From the NCBI GenBank assembly GCA_009781695.1, contig WQVH01000002.1, positions 1 through 64,000 of the forward strand: a DNA stretch of 64,000 nucleotides, read 5' to 3'. Under the pieces are notes generated by a model. It was given only the letters and a program-made list of their open reading frames with translations, did not search any database and was not told where the DNA came from. Each line of letters opens with the position of its first letter. Position 1 is the first letter of the stretch. A program made the translations under genes and the position numbers. Source of the stretch: Oscillospiraceae bacterium. GTDB lineage: Bacteria; Bacillota; Clostridia; Oscillospirales; Oscillospiraceae. This document shows, one piece after another, positions 1 through 8,392 of this stretch.

Positions 1-132
1 AGTGTTGGTTGCCATAAGCTGGCGGAAGTCGATGAGGGTTCAACTTCCGGTAGCTTAAGTTCACGGAAGTATTTTAGGCATACTCCGAATAGATGATGTG
101 CAAATGTTGCACATTTTAAGACAATAATTTGC

Positions 133-161
133 TTGACAAAAGGGGCAATAAAATTTATGGT
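133..161 (+). promoter_or_regulatory. sigma-A-type promoter for the lipoprotein gene
   Basis: TTGACA (133-138), a 17-bp spacer and TATGGT (156-161) match a vegetative promoter. It lies about 90 bp ahead of the lipoprotein start at 253. The sequence before it (1-132) shows no gene that I can support. Confidence 0.6.
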
Positions 162-252
162 GAATGGATGTCCTAAAAATCACTGCGCATGTGGTGTTTA
201 CGCAGTCAATCGCATTGCGAATTTATATATAATTTTGGAGGAGAAAACAATA

Positions 253-924
253 ATGAACAGACGCATATTCTTTGCCATACTTTTGGCTTTAGGGCTTATT
301 TTTCTTGTGGCCTGTAACGGAAGCAGTGACACAAGCAACAACACACAAAATGGTGATGTAAGTCATCAGCAGGAGCCGGAAATCCCTCCGGCAACAGAGC
401 ATAATAACAACGAAGCTACTATAGGCAACAACACAGACGAAACGGCATCTGCTTTTCACGTCACAACACAAGATACCGACTTTACTTACTACCACGCCGA
501 TTTCACCATCAATATCGCCCCTGCAAGAGATGATTTGTTGGCGGCTTTCGAATATCTTTATGAGTTCGATTTTTATGAAGGGTATGATTTTTACGAATTA
601 TATGGAATGGAGCAAGGCGACAGCTTTGTTATTTGGGCAGACGTACCTCTATCGGATCTTTGGCTCATGACCATGTACCCCGACCTCCTCTCCGATGATT
701 TTATTTACGTACTCAGTAGCACCTATTTCACCACAGATTCATTGCTGCCGGGGCAAGCCTTGGTGGTTCGGAACTATATGGGTCTGGGGTCATTTCCTTG
801 GCGCGGTGTTACCTTTTTCGCAGAGGGCAGCTACAGTCAGCATTATTTGGCTGTGAACCACGATCATACCGATTCGCCAAATCACTTTGCCATCTGGCCG
901 ATTGAGGTTCGCATTGATGCGTAG
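253..924 (+). CDS. secreted lipoprotein of unknown function
   Basis: A 223-residue protein with a lipoprotein signal peptide: positively charged start, hydrophobic stretch, and a lipobox LVAC with Cys21 as the probable lipidated residue. A polar Asn/Thr/Glu-rich linker (about residues 22-75) precedes an acidic, aromatic-rich C-terminal domain of about 145 residues that I do not recognise. An upstream in-frame ATG was rejected because GGAGGAG at 237-243 sits correctly for the ATG at 253 and a signal peptide begins there. It is probably anchored on the outer face of the membrane. The next gene starts 2 bp after its stop, so the two may be co-transcribed. Confidence 0.7.
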   Translation: MNRRIFFAILLALGLIFLVACNGSSDTSNNTQNGDVSHQQEPEIPPATEHNNNEATIGNNTDETASAFHVTTQDTDFTYYHADFTINIAPARDDLLAAFEYLYEFDFYEGYDFYELYGMEQGDSFVIWADVPLSDLWLMTMYPDLLSDDFIYVLSSTYFTTDSLLPGQALVVRNYMGLGSFPWRGVTFFAEGSYSQHYLAVNHDHTDSPNHFAIWPIEVRIDA

Positions 925-926
925 CT

Positions 927-1505
927 TTGGGCAAACTTATAGCTTGTGAGGTGGCAATTTCATTGAACGAAGACAATATACAACTGACGGCCTTTCAAGA
1001 TGAAGATTTGGCATTATTTGCGCATTGGATTGAAAAGGATTATATTTACAAATGGTTCTGCTGTGATGGCAAGGAAGATAAGCAATCCCGCATTGATGGG
1101 TTGGAAGAAAAACAGGCATGGCTTGCAGAAGTGGAAAATAGAGCCGAACATGCGCACAGACATCTATTTATTGTCTCCTGCGATGGGCGCAAAATTGGGT
1201 TTGGGGTTTTTATTGACTTGACTGGTGAGCCGGAGTACACGGAAGCGCAATATCCGGATTTGGTCGAAAAAATAAGTGCGCATGAGGCGCTTGAACTGGG
1301 TTATTGTATTGGCGAAGAAGCTTATTTGAATAAAGGGATAGGCAAAATCATCATCAAAAAACTGGAAGCAGAGTGTTGCAAACTGGATGCCAAATTGTTG
1401 TTGGCAGATCCAAGCGAGCAAAATATCCCCTCTGTGAAAGTGCTCGTTGCCAATGGCTTTGAGCGGTATAAAGATGGGGATTATCGCAAGTGGTTGATGA
1501 AATAG
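927..1505 (+). CDS. GNAT-family N-acetyltransferase
   Basis: A 192-residue protein with the GNAT fold, close to the AAC(6')-like group. The acetyl-CoA-binding segment is visible as ELGYCIGEEAYLNKGIGK (about residues 127-144), followed by a helix and the typical ASN-like ending PSVKVLVANGFER. The family transfers acetyl from acetyl-CoA to an amine; the substrate cannot be read here, and aminoglycoside resistance would be a guess. The start is uncertain: TTG at 927 gives the full length, while GTG at 951 is an alternative. It probably shares the transcript of the upstream lipoprotein. Confidence 0.7.
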   Translation: MGKLIACEVAISLNEDNIQLTAFQDEDLALFAHWIEKDYIYKWFCCDGKEDKQSRIDGLEEKQAWLAEVENRAEHAHRHLFIVSCDGRKIGFGVFIDLTGEPEYTEAQYPDLVEKISAHEALELGYCIGEEAYLNKGIGKIIIKKLEAECCKLDAKLLLADPSEQNIPSVKVLVANGFERYKDGDYRKWLMK

Positions 1506-1601
1506 CACTTCAAATAAACATTTGACTGTGGCTGTGGTTTAGTACACAGATTAGCAAGTTGATTGTTGCAATGAAGCTCGGAAAAGAGAGAATGCTCTTT
1601 A

Positions 1602-2123
1602 TTAGATATAACACAAAAGCGCCATCGCTGTTCTTGCCTTTAATTCGGCTTCAATTATCCCACGCAAAAATGGTATGCTTTCTGCGTCAACATTAAATTG
1701 GAAGCAATAATAGCTGCATTTTTGAAAGTGCATATCACCGATATAAAAATCATATCCGCTGCAATCAGGCCAGCTGCAACCTTTCCCATCTTGTTTGACT
1801 AAGTTTTTGCAAACATGAGATTCATTCATTTGATTTATCATTGTTTCAGGCAAGGCACTCAAAACATCAAGGTATTTGTCGTAGTTCTTTGTGTAAATAT
1901 GAATCGAAAGCATATCTTTCTTGAGTGAGAATTTTGCCGTGTTTCGTCTTGTTTTTGCTTCGCTGTAAGTCACTGTACGCTGAATCGTTTTTGTGCCTTT
2001 AACAGTAATTTTGACTTTGTTGTTTTCTTTCAACAGCATTTTATGAATTTCGGCTACAAAAGCCTTTTCTTCGCCGCTTACAACTGCAAGGAAATCTTCA
2101 AAATCATGGTTTATTTGTTCCAT
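1602..2123 (-). CDS. conserved-looking cysteine-rich hypothetical protein
   Basis: A 173-residue soluble protein that I do not recognise. The N-terminal half is Lys/Thr-rich. The C-terminal half has five Cys (CKNL, SWPDCSG, and KCSYYC) that could bind a metal or form a redox site. The ATG at 2123 follows GGAGG with proper spacing, so it looks like a living gene. It starts 18 bp after the stop of a truncated DinB-like ORF and may have replaced the rest of that gene. Immediately downstream (1586-1603) is a short AAAGAG/CTCTTT hairpin. Confidence 0.5.
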   Translation of the reverse strand: MEQINHDFEDFLAVVSGEEKAFVAEIHKMLLKENNKVKITVKGTKTIQRTVTYSEAKTRRNTAKFSLKKDMLSIHIYTKNYDKYLDVLSALPETMINQMNESHVCKNLVKQDGKGCSWPDCSGYDFYIGDMHFQKCSYYCFQFNVDAESIPFLRGIIEAELKARTAMALLCYI

Positions 2124-2141
2124 TTCAAACCTCCGAAAAAT

Positions 2142-2267
2142 TTATTTATGTTTCTTGATTGGCTGGGGTTTGTCAAGGTCTGCATCGCTTAGTTCATTTA
2201 AGAACGCCAATGTAATACCCCTTGTTTGCTCCCAATCTACCCAAAGTGCTTCTAATGATTCAATCAT
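2142..2267 (-). pseudogene. N-terminal fragment of a DinB-like protein
   Basis: A 41-residue ORF with a strong AGGAGGG ribosome site. Its sequence (MIESLEALWVDWEQTRGITL, then LNELSDADLDK) resembles the first helix of DinB/DUF1572 four-helix-bundle proteins, which are normally about 150 residues. The reading frame stops just after that helix, and an unrelated gene begins 18 bp on. I read it as a truncated remnant that may still be translated. The family assignment comes from recalled sequence similarity only. Confidence 0.45.
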
Positions 2268-2349
2268 GTGATGCCCTCCTTTAAATTGGAATCAATTATA
2301 TTACATCAAACAGGACAACTGTATGTCATATTTCGAATATGAATTGATT

Positions 2350-3585
2350 TTATCTTTTGACTTTCCTAAACTGCCATGCCGAATAAAACGTAATTCCAAA
2401 AGATACAACCGCCGCGAAGAAGATGACCACCCACGGTACATTTTCAAATCGCTCAAACACCACACCATAGAGGAAGAAGCCAAGTGGTGTTACACAACCG
2501 ACCAGCGCACCGACAGCAGATAGAACCTTACCCAAAATTTCTTCCGGAGTTTCTACCTGAATGTAACCCCATATGCGCAGCAAATACAAAGTTGCTGTGA
2601 TCATGATCACTGTTGCGCAAACGATGATGACAATAAACATGATTATTGCACTCAGTTCCAACACAAATATTATGCCGATGGGTATCATGGCCAACGTTGC
2701 AACCATCAATAGTTTGGGGCAATCACTTATTTTAAGTTTGTCACCCGCAACACTTGCAATAACGCTGCTGATCACGCCGCCGAACATCACTATGCCTGAT
2801 GCAATCCCCAACATGCTACTGGACATTTCCAAATGCTCTATGACCAAAATCGGTAAGCCAATAGGAATCATCGGAAGCAATACCACCATGAGCAGTGCAA
2901 GCGGCATAACCACCTTAACCATTTGCGGGTTTTCTTTTGATAAATATTTAGCAATGGTCTTAATGTCATCTTTTATCATGGCGGGTATGCTTTCGGTAAC
3001 GGCTTGCTGCACATGAGGGATTTTCAAAAATGCCGCCGCAACAGCCGCAAGCATATAGCAAATTCCGCTGATTACGATAATAGGGGTCAGTCCAACACGC
3101 ACAAATAGTAACCCAGCGACTAGCGGTGCAACAAATTCCGGCACTTGCCCCATAAAACCGACCATACCGGTGGCTCTTACAATTTGTGATTCGGGTACTA
3201 TTTGTGGCACCCCGGCATCAATGGCAGAAGAGCCCAAGCCGCTGATGCTGTATAGTCCTACCAGCAGTATCACAATGATGGGAATAGCAGACATAAATCC
3301 GCTTGCCCAAATGAACAGGAATATCAATACCGATGTGGAAAACTGCATCGCTACGATGATTCTTTTTTTGCTGATGCGGTCTGCGAAAACGCCGCCTATG
3401 GGTGAGATAAAGAGTAGCGGTAAGTATGCAACAGCCACAATGCTACCAAAAATTGCAGGTGATCCGGTTGCGTACAAAACATAAAGCGGCAAAGCGAACA
3501 TGAGTAGATAATGGCCAAACTGTGCAAAGGCATGACCGGTTAAAAGGAACATGAAATTTTTGTTCCAAAGTGAAGTATTATTCAA
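2350..3585 (-). CDS. MFS transporter, probable drug efflux pump
   Basis: A 411-residue integral membrane protein with about 12 hydrophobic segments. The loop between segments 2 and 3 has the MFS signature GGVFADRISKKRI (about residues 64-76). The family exports or imports small molecules using the proton gradient. A TetR-type regulator gene lies just upstream on the same strand with its own operator, the classical arrangement for an inducible exporter. The 196-bp gap to the regulator holds a 12-bp inverted repeat that could affect read-through. The substrate cannot be predicted. Confidence 0.8.
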   Translation of the reverse strand: MNNTSLWNKNFMFLLTGHAFAQFGHYLLMFALPLYVLYATGSPAIFGSIVAVAYLPLLFISPIGGVFADRISKKRIIVAMQFSTSVLIFLFIWASGFMSAIPIIVILLVGLYSISGLGSSAIDAGVPQIVPESQIVRATGMVGFMGQVPEFVAPLVAGLLFVRVGLTPIIVISGICYMLAAVAAAFLKIPHVQQAVTESIPAMIKDDIKTIAKYLSKENPQMVKVVMPLALLMVVLLPMIPIGLPILVIEHLEMSSSMLGIASGIVMFGGVISSVIASVAGDKLKISDCPKLLMVATLAMIPIGIIFVLELSAIIMFIVIIVCATVIMITATLYLLRIWGYIQVETPEEILGKVLSAVGALVGCVTPLGFFLYGVVFERFENVPWVVIFFAAVVSFGITFYSAWQFRKVKR

Positions 3586-3635
3586 TTTTATCCTCCAAGA
3601 AGTTATACTTTAATTGATACCAAGACTGCGTAACT

Positions 3636-3680
3636 GCCGGGAGGTTTAGATACAGGATTACCCGATGCAAACCTCCCGGC
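3636..3680. repeat. 12-bp inverted repeat between tetR and the MFS gene
   Basis: GCCGGGAGGTTT (3636-3647) and its exact complement (3669-3680) enclose a 21-nt loop. No T-run follows on either strand, so this is not an ordinary terminator. It lies in the untranslated leader of the MFS gene and could be an attenuator or an RNA-stability structure. Confidence 0.5.
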
Positions 3681-3781
3681 TTGCGGCATCCTCTGCTTTG
3701 CTATATTTATATTTGTTGATAAGTCAACGCTCCTTTCGAGTTGATATTCATTTATACTTTTTCAAATCCTTGTATGTGTGC

Positions 3782-4375
3782 TCACGTTGCCACGATTTCA
3801 TTGACGGCACCGTTTATGAGCATGTCCATGACCGTTTTCGCAGCCGGGTCATTTTTCGTCATTATGTCTGCATATACAGTCCCAAGCGCGCGAAAAACTC
3901 CTCTCACAATTTCAGTTTCACATGTGAATTGAACGCCATGCTCCACCAGCAGCTTAACCACTTCCATTTCTAAATCGGGATAGCGGTCAAGAATCTCTTT
4001 GGGGAGTCTGCGCACAAGGAGCAGCTCCAGTTCCAAGTCATGTTGCAGCAGCATGGGGTGTTTTTCAATCTCGCCGTAAGACCATGCGATCATTTTTTTC
4101 ACAAGCTCTTTTGACTTCGATGAGCTATTCTTTTTCAAAAAAGCCTCGGTGGCATCAACCACTTTTCTGTGCATGGAAAATAAAACCTCCATGTACAGGT
4201 GTTCCTTGCTTTTGTAAAATGCATAAAAAGAGCCCTTAGCAATGCCGACGCCATGCACTAAGTCGTCAACCGTAACTTTTTTGAGTCCGTGCTGTATGAA
4301 AAGCTGCTCCCCTTCGCTGAGTAGCTGCTTTTGTATGATGGCTCTTTCGCTGTCGCTGAATTTTGGAATGATCTC
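3782..4375 (-). CDS. TetR-family repressor lacking an ordinary start codon
   Basis: The N-terminal helix-turn-helix (KKVTVDDLVHGVGIAKGSFY) and a TetR-like C-terminal ligand domain are clear. The HTH begins upstream of the first in-frame ATG/GTG/TTG (GTG at 4258), so initiation must be earlier. Reading back, homology-like sequence (IIPKFSDSERAII) runs to 4372. The codon before GAG (4373-4375) is TGA at 4376-4378, and an in-frame ATG sits five codons further up at 4391-4393. AAAAGGGG is spaced 7-8 nt before an ATC/ATT pair, so a rare AUC or AUU start is possible. The alternative is a nonsense mutation. It very probably controls itself and the downstream MFS gene. Confidence 0.65.
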   Translation of the reverse strand, partial: EIIPKFSDSERAIIQKQLLSEGEQLFIQHGLKKVTVDDLVHGVGIAKGSFYAFYKSKEHLYMEVLFSMHRKVVDATEAFLKKNSSSKSKELVKKMIAWSYGEIEKHPMLLQHDLELELLLVRRLPKEILDRYPDLEMEVVKLLVEHGVQFTCETEIVRGVFRALGTVYADIMTKNDPAAKTVMDMLINGAVNEIVAT

Positions 4376-4390
4376 TCAGCCCCTTTTGCC

Positions 4391-4421
4391 CATATGACTA
4401 TTTATCTAATATAGTCATATG
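4391..4421. promoter_or_regulatory. palindromic operator for the TetR-family repressor
   Basis: CATATGACTAT (4391-4401) and ATAGTCATATG (4411-4421) are perfect 11-bp inverted arms around a 9-bp centre. The palindrome overlaps the -10 box and start point of the tetR promoter, so binding would block that promoter. This is the usual layout for TetR autoregulation. Confidence 0.75.
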
Positions 4422-4447
4422 ATAGCACCATGTAAACTCAATGTCAA
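4419..4447 (-). promoter_or_regulatory. tetR-MFS promoter
   Basis: On the minus strand TTGACA (4442-4447), a 17-bp spacer and TATCAT (4419-4424) form a near-consensus promoter. Transcription would begin near 4412, inside the palindromic operator. Confidence 0.7.
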
Positions 4448-4474
4448 TACCCTATGCGAAATTCCACACCGCGC

Positions 4475-4503
4475 TTGACACGCACCCCTAACTATTGTAT
4501 AAT
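4475..4503 (+). promoter_or_regulatory. consensus promoter for the stalk-domain protein
   Basis: TTGACA (4475-4480), exactly 17 bp, then TATAAT (4498-4503): a full sigma-A consensus. It points toward the gene at 4561 and is divergent from the tetR promoter 28 bp away. Confidence 0.8.
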
Positions 4504-4560
4504 CCGGTGCTAATGTATACCATTTGCCAAACATATTATTTAGATAGCAGGTGTTTTCAC

Positions 4561-5418
4561 ATGAACAAATCAATCAAAAAACTTATTAGCTTTTTCTTGC
4601 TTTTTGCAATAGTTGCGGCATTGCCCGCTTTTGCATATGCGACAAATCCCGACCGCTTTTTTATCGGCGATCCATTCTATGCTCGATTTTATTTGAGCAC
4701 TGCACCCATACAAGTAACGAGAAGCTCTGAATGGGCAGACACTCAGGACGAAGCGTGGAGAGAAGCCGTTTTTACAGTTCCTATGGGTACAACATTATAT
4801 CTTGAGGCAACTATGTTTCTTGATGCTGAAGTAGATTGGTTTATCGGAACTTCGGCGCATCCCATAGATTGGCACTCATGGCCTCCTATCGGCGGTATAC
4901 GATGGTCAAATCTTGGCGCTTTTAACAGGCGTGTAATATTGAACTTCCCGGACATGTACAGAATTGACGGCGGTAAACAAGGCTTTTTCTATGTGAATGT
5001 TGTTGACCTCGACGCTCCGCCACAACTTCCCCCTATACCGCCTCCATCGCCGGCAAACAATATACGCGTTTTGCTCAATGGCTCGGCTGTAACGATGGAC
5101 GTTCCCCCGATGCTCGCCGATGGGCGCACATTCGTACCCCTGCGCGCAATCGGAGAGGCAATCGGAGCGGAATTTGAATGGGATAGCGCTGCTCAAAGAG
5201 TAACTTTTGAACAGGGCGGTATGACTGCTGTACTGCATATCGGTGATATCCTGATAGACACTACAGATGCACATGGTAATCGCCTCACGAGATTCACAGA
5301 TGCTCCACCATTCATAACAGATGGGCGCACACTGGTTCCCCTTCGCGTTATCTCCGAAATATTCGGCTACGAGGTAAATTGGAACGGCGAAACCAGGACT
5401 GTTACTATTGATTCTTAG
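4561..5418 (+). CDS. secreted protein with copper-amine-oxidase-like stalk domain
   Basis: A 285-residue protein with a cleavable signal peptide (about residues 1-27, ending near AYA). The middle region is unrecognised. The C-terminal 110 residues form a stalk domain of the 'copper amine oxidase N-terminal-like' type, recognised by two DGRT-VPLR motifs (DGRTFVPLRAIGEAIGAEF and DGRTLVPLRVISEIFGYEV) separated by about 60 residues. Such domains are common on clostridial surface proteins and act as a structural or wall-associated module. There is no sign of an oxidase. ATG at 4561 was chosen because the signal peptide starts there and the consensus promoter lies directly upstream. Confidence 0.75.
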   Translation: MNKSIKKLISFFLLFAIVAALPAFAYATNPDRFFIGDPFYARFYLSTAPIQVTRSSEWADTQDEAWREAVFTVPMGTTLYLEATMFLDAEVDWFIGTSAHPIDWHSWPPIGGIRWSNLGAFNRRVILNFPDMYRIDGGKQGFFYVNVVDLDAPPQLPPIPPPSPANNIRVLLNGSAVTMDVPPMLADGRTFVPLRAIGEAIGAEFEWDSAAQRVTFEQGGMTAVLHIGDILIDTTDAHGNRLTRFTDAPPFITDGRTLVPLRVISEIFGYEVNWNGETRTVTIDS

Positions 5419-5951
5419 GTTCTCTAATCTGCACGTTATATCTGCGTTCCGCTTATCGAAAATTTGTAAAAACTCCGTTTGTCGGGTCGCTAACCATACC
5501 CGCAACTTCGAGCCAAGTTGGCTTGACGTTGCGGGCGTTGCTATTTTCAGCGCTATTTTCTTTGTACGCTCCATAGGCGAGGTTACAGATGCTATTGTTC
5601 TACGGTTTCATTGAATGGAAGGTGACAGCATATATGTTTTGCTTGAGCAGGCCAAAGGGCTTGGAATTAGGTTGAGTAGTTCAATAAACTCTTTGAAAAT
5701 CATTGATCGATAGAGTCTCCGGATATTCTCCGATTTGCCCATTAGGGACAATAAGCATTTTGAAAATTTTCCAAAATCATGAAATTTATTAATTACTGGT
5801 GAAAATTATCATATTGATTACTTCCGATGGTGAGCCTGTCATCACAATGACTTGTTTTTGAGGGTAATTGTAGAAAATTGCGTAGATTGCATGATATCGC
5901 CTGATTGTGTATAGTGCAAATATGATTTTATTCATGCATTTTACAGAAATA
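5419..5951. other. intergenic region with one strong hairpin, no gene seen
   Basis: No credible coding sequence was found. The only clear structure is a hairpin at 5499-5535: CCCGCAAC pairs with GTTGCGGG and encloses an inner AGCCAA/TTGGCT stem. Without a T-run it is not a standard terminator, though it could end transcription of the stalk-protein gene. Confidence 0.4.
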
Positions 5952-5980
5952 TTGAAAGCAGCGAAAATGCGTGTTATGAT
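5952..5980 (+). promoter_or_regulatory. promoter of the Rpn-type nuclease gene
   Basis: TTGAAA (5952-5957), a 17-bp spacer and TATGAT (5975-5980). The start point would be near 5987, which rules out the upstream in-frame ATG at 5907 and supports translation from 6003. Confidence 0.6.
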
Positions 5981-6002
5981 AAGGGCGTGGAGTGATCACC
6001 AA

Positions 6003-6797
6003 ATGACACCACTAAAGTACACACTGAAAATGGACACCTTGTTCAAAATGTTGTTTGCGAAGTATCAAGACCTGTTAAAAAGGCTTGTCGCAGATTTACT
6101 CGACATAAAATATGAAGATATAACGCACTTTAAGATTACCAACCCTGAGATATCTCCGGAAGAACTGGGCAAGAAATTTTGCAGACTCGACATTAATATG
6201 GAGATCAATGACCAAAAGGTTGACCTTGAAGTCCAAGTAGCAGACGAAGGAAATTACCCGGAGCGCAGCCTATATTATTGGGCAAGAGAATTTTCAACAG
6301 GCATCAATGAAGGTGAAGATTATAGAGCGCTCCCCCGGACAATAATCATAAGTATTTTAGGATACAATCAATTTCCGGATACCGCGCGGTATCACAGAGA
6401 ATTCCAATGTCTTGAAGTCACCACCCATGAAGCCCTGACAGACAAACAATCATTACACTTTTATGAACTCAAGAAATTGCCCCCGCTAAAACCTACGGAC
6501 AACACGAAAGATTTATGGCTCAAACTATTCAATGCCGAAACAGAAGAAGACTTAGCGAAAATAGAAGCACTGGAGGTTCCGATAATGAGTGAAGCGATAG
6601 GCGCATACCGCAATGTTGCGGCATCAGACGAACTTAAACGAATCGAACGCGCAATGTCTAAAGCCCGACACGATGAAGCACAGGCGTTAGGTCACGCAAG
6701 GCGTGAAGAACGCAAACATTGGCAAGGTGTAGCTGCAGAGAATGAAGAACTCAAAGCACAATTAGCGGAGCTCAAAGCAAGACTGGGCGAACAATAG
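6003..6797 (+). CDS. Rpn/PD-(D/E)XK-family transposase-like nuclease
   Basis: A 264-residue protein of the Rpn (recombination-promoting nuclease, formerly 'transposase_31'/PDDEXK_2) type. The N-terminal part (TPLKYTLKMDTLFKMLFA) is the family's usual opening. A PD-(D/E)XK-like core is visible as LDINMEINDQKVDLEVQVAD (about residues 59-78), with the D-x(n)-E-V-Q pattern. The C-terminal 60 residues are a charged coiled coil (KRIERAMSKARHDEAQ onward). Family members are DNA endonucleases with a role in recA-independent recombination or phage defence, often present in many copies. GGAG at 5990-5993 and the promoter position support the start at 6003. Confidence 0.75.
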   Translation: MTPLKYTLKMDTLFKMLFAKYQDLLKRLVADLLDIKYEDITHFKITNPEISPEELGKKFCRLDINMEINDQKVDLEVQVADEGNYPERSLYYWAREFSTGINEGEDYRALPRTIIISILGYNQFPDTARYHREFQCLEVTTHEALTDKQSLHFYELKKLPPLKPTDNTKDLWLKLFNAETEEDLAKIEALEVPIMSEAIGAYRNVAASDELKRIERAMSKARHDEAQALGHARREERKHWQGVAAENEELKAQLAELKARLGEQ

Positions 6798-6819
6798 GTA
6801 TCCGCAAAGACAGACCATA

Positions 6820-6867
6820 AAGCCCAGCAATGGGGATTACATCCTCACTTGTATGGGCTTATTTTTT
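6820..6867 (+). terminator. weak terminator after the Rpn-type gene
   Basis: AAGCCCA (6820-6826) pairs with TGGGCTT (6854-6860) across a 27-nt loop, followed by TTTTTT (6862-6867). The stem is short for the loop size. Confidence 0.4.
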
Positions 6868-6998
6868 GTCATAACGTCTCAAATTTCATTTGCACGACAT
6901 CTTCAAAAACTTTACTTTCGAAGCAAGTTGTTGTATATATGTTAAGAAGAACTGTGACGTTTACACCATGGGCTCAAACGCCTAACAGAGAGGCCAAA

Positions 6999-7874
6999 TT
7001 GAAAAATAATCTAAAATTTAATGTGACCACAAAATCCACTCTGCTGCCCTTTTTACTCACTTGCTTTAACAACAAATCCCGAAACTACGTAAAGGGACTA
7101 TTAACGCGCGGGCAGATCCTTGTTGATGGGGAGCGCTGTACGGACTATGCCCGCTCACTATTGCCGGGGCAACAGATTACCGTGCTTCACAGAATGCCTG
7201 TACTCAACGCGAAACCGGATATCCCGATCATCTACGAAGATGATGACATGATTGTGATTGACAAACCGGCCGGTATGCTTTCCATCTCAACAGACAAAGA
7301 GCATACAAACACAACCTATTACATCATGAACGACTACATGAAAAGCAAAGTAAAATCCGGGCGTATATTCATTGTCCACCGCCTGGATCGTGAGACATCA
7401 GGTGTGATGCTATTTGCGAAAAACGAGCGCATAAAATACGCATTGCAAGAGCGTTGGGAGGAGCTTGCCCTCCGGCGCGGTTACACTGCTGTTGTGGAGG
7501 GCAAAGTTTCGCCTTCTGAGGGAACGATTACATCATGGCTCAAACAGACGAAAACCCTGCTCATGTATTCCAGCAAGGAAAAAGGCCAGGGCAAGTTGGC
7601 TATTACAAAGTATCGCACGCTTCAAAGTACAGGCAGATATACTCTGCTAGATATTGCTTTGGAAACGGGCAGAAAAAATCAAATACGTGTCCATATGAAG
7701 GACATCGAGCATCCCATCGTAGGCGACAAAAAGTATGGGGCGCTGACAAACCCGATCGGCAGGGTATGCCTGCATGCCTCTGTATTATGGATCAAACACC
7801 CCTCTACAGGCGAAGAACTTCGTTTTGAGTCTATCGTACCCAGTGTTTTTATGAAAGTGGTGTCGGGGCGATAG
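6999..7874 (+). CDS. RluA-family RNA pseudouridine synthase
   Basis: A 291-residue enzyme that isomerises uridine to pseudouridine in rRNA or tRNA. An S4-like RNA-binding domain (SRNYVKGLLTRGQILVDG) precedes the catalytic domain, which carries the RluA motif HRLDRETSGVMLF with the catalytic Asp. Further downstream are the expected RKNQIRVHM and GDKKYG segments. TTG at 6999 is preferred because AGAGAGG lies 5 nt before it and MKNNLKFNV is a usual family beginning; an ATG at 6939 is in frame but has no ribosome site. The exact target uridine is not readable. Confidence 0.85.
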   Translation: MKNNLKFNVTTKSTLLPFLLTCFNNKSRNYVKGLLTRGQILVDGERCTDYARSLLPGQQITVLHRMPVLNAKPDIPIIYEDDDMIVIDKPAGMLSISTDKEHTNTTYYIMNDYMKSKVKSGRIFIVHRLDRETSGVMLFAKNERIKYALQERWEELALRRGYTAVVEGKVSPSEGTITSWLKQTKTLLMYSSKEKGQGKLAITKYRTLQSTGRYTLLDIALETGRKNQIRVHMKDIEHPIVGDKKYGALTNPIGRVCLHASVLWIKHPSTGEELRFESIVPSVFMKVVSGR

Positions 7875-7897
7875 GATGGAGCGGTGAAATATGTTGA

Positions 7898-8368
7898 TTA
7901 CTCGCGCGCTGCGCACACCGGAACAATAACCTTTGTGAGCAGCTCTTTGCGCATGGTTGTCTCCGGGTCGTTTAGGTAACAATCATAGAAAAATCCTTTG
8001 AATTTTAGCGACTGTTTGTCCATATATTCAAACATTTTTCCATATGTTTTATCAATCGAGCGGTAAGCGCCTTTGTGCGTTGCCACTACTGCTCTGCCTT
8101 CATATGTTTTACTCATCACTATACCATCTTTTTCCGATACGGCACTGGCAATCGGAAAGCCTACTTCGACATCAAATGTTGAGAAGTCCTCGGCACAGTT
8201 CAGATATGCGACATAGGGTGTACCGCTCGGCGCTACTCCTAGTTCCTCTAAATAGGCGCTCACCATACCAATACCCTTTTCAATAACTTTGTCCGATTTG
8301 GCGTTGGTGGTATGTGCTGTGTAGACAAGGGCTAATTCTGATTTCAATTCCTGTATTTCGATAGTCAT
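7898..8368 (-). CDS. GyrI-like effector-binding domain protein
   Basis: A 156-residue stand-alone GyrI-like/AraC effector-binding domain of the SHS2-type fold. The pattern DVEVGFPIASAV, followed by YEGRAVVATHKGAYRSIDKTYGKMFEYM, is characteristic. Such domains bind small molecules, and stand-alone forms may act as drug scavengers or gyrase inhibitors. It lies immediately downstream of a frameshifted MerR-type regulator on the same strand, whose C-terminal domain appears to be of the same fold, so the two were probably one regulatory unit. Confidence 0.75.
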   Translation of the reverse strand: MTIEIQELKSELALVYTAHTTNAKSDKVIEKGIGMVSAYLEELGVAPSGTPYVAYLNCAEDFSTFDVEVGFPIASAVSEKDGIVMSKTYEGRAVVATHKGAYRSIDKTYGKMFEYMDKQSLKFKGFFYDCYLNDPETTMRKELLTKVIVPVCAARE

Positions 8369-8392
8369 GGCAGTAGCCTCCGTAAGTTTTAA

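Noticed and set aside
4906-5574. 222-codon minus-strand ORF
   Set aside because: It is antisense to the stalk-domain gene, which has a consensus promoter, a signal peptide and recognised motifs.
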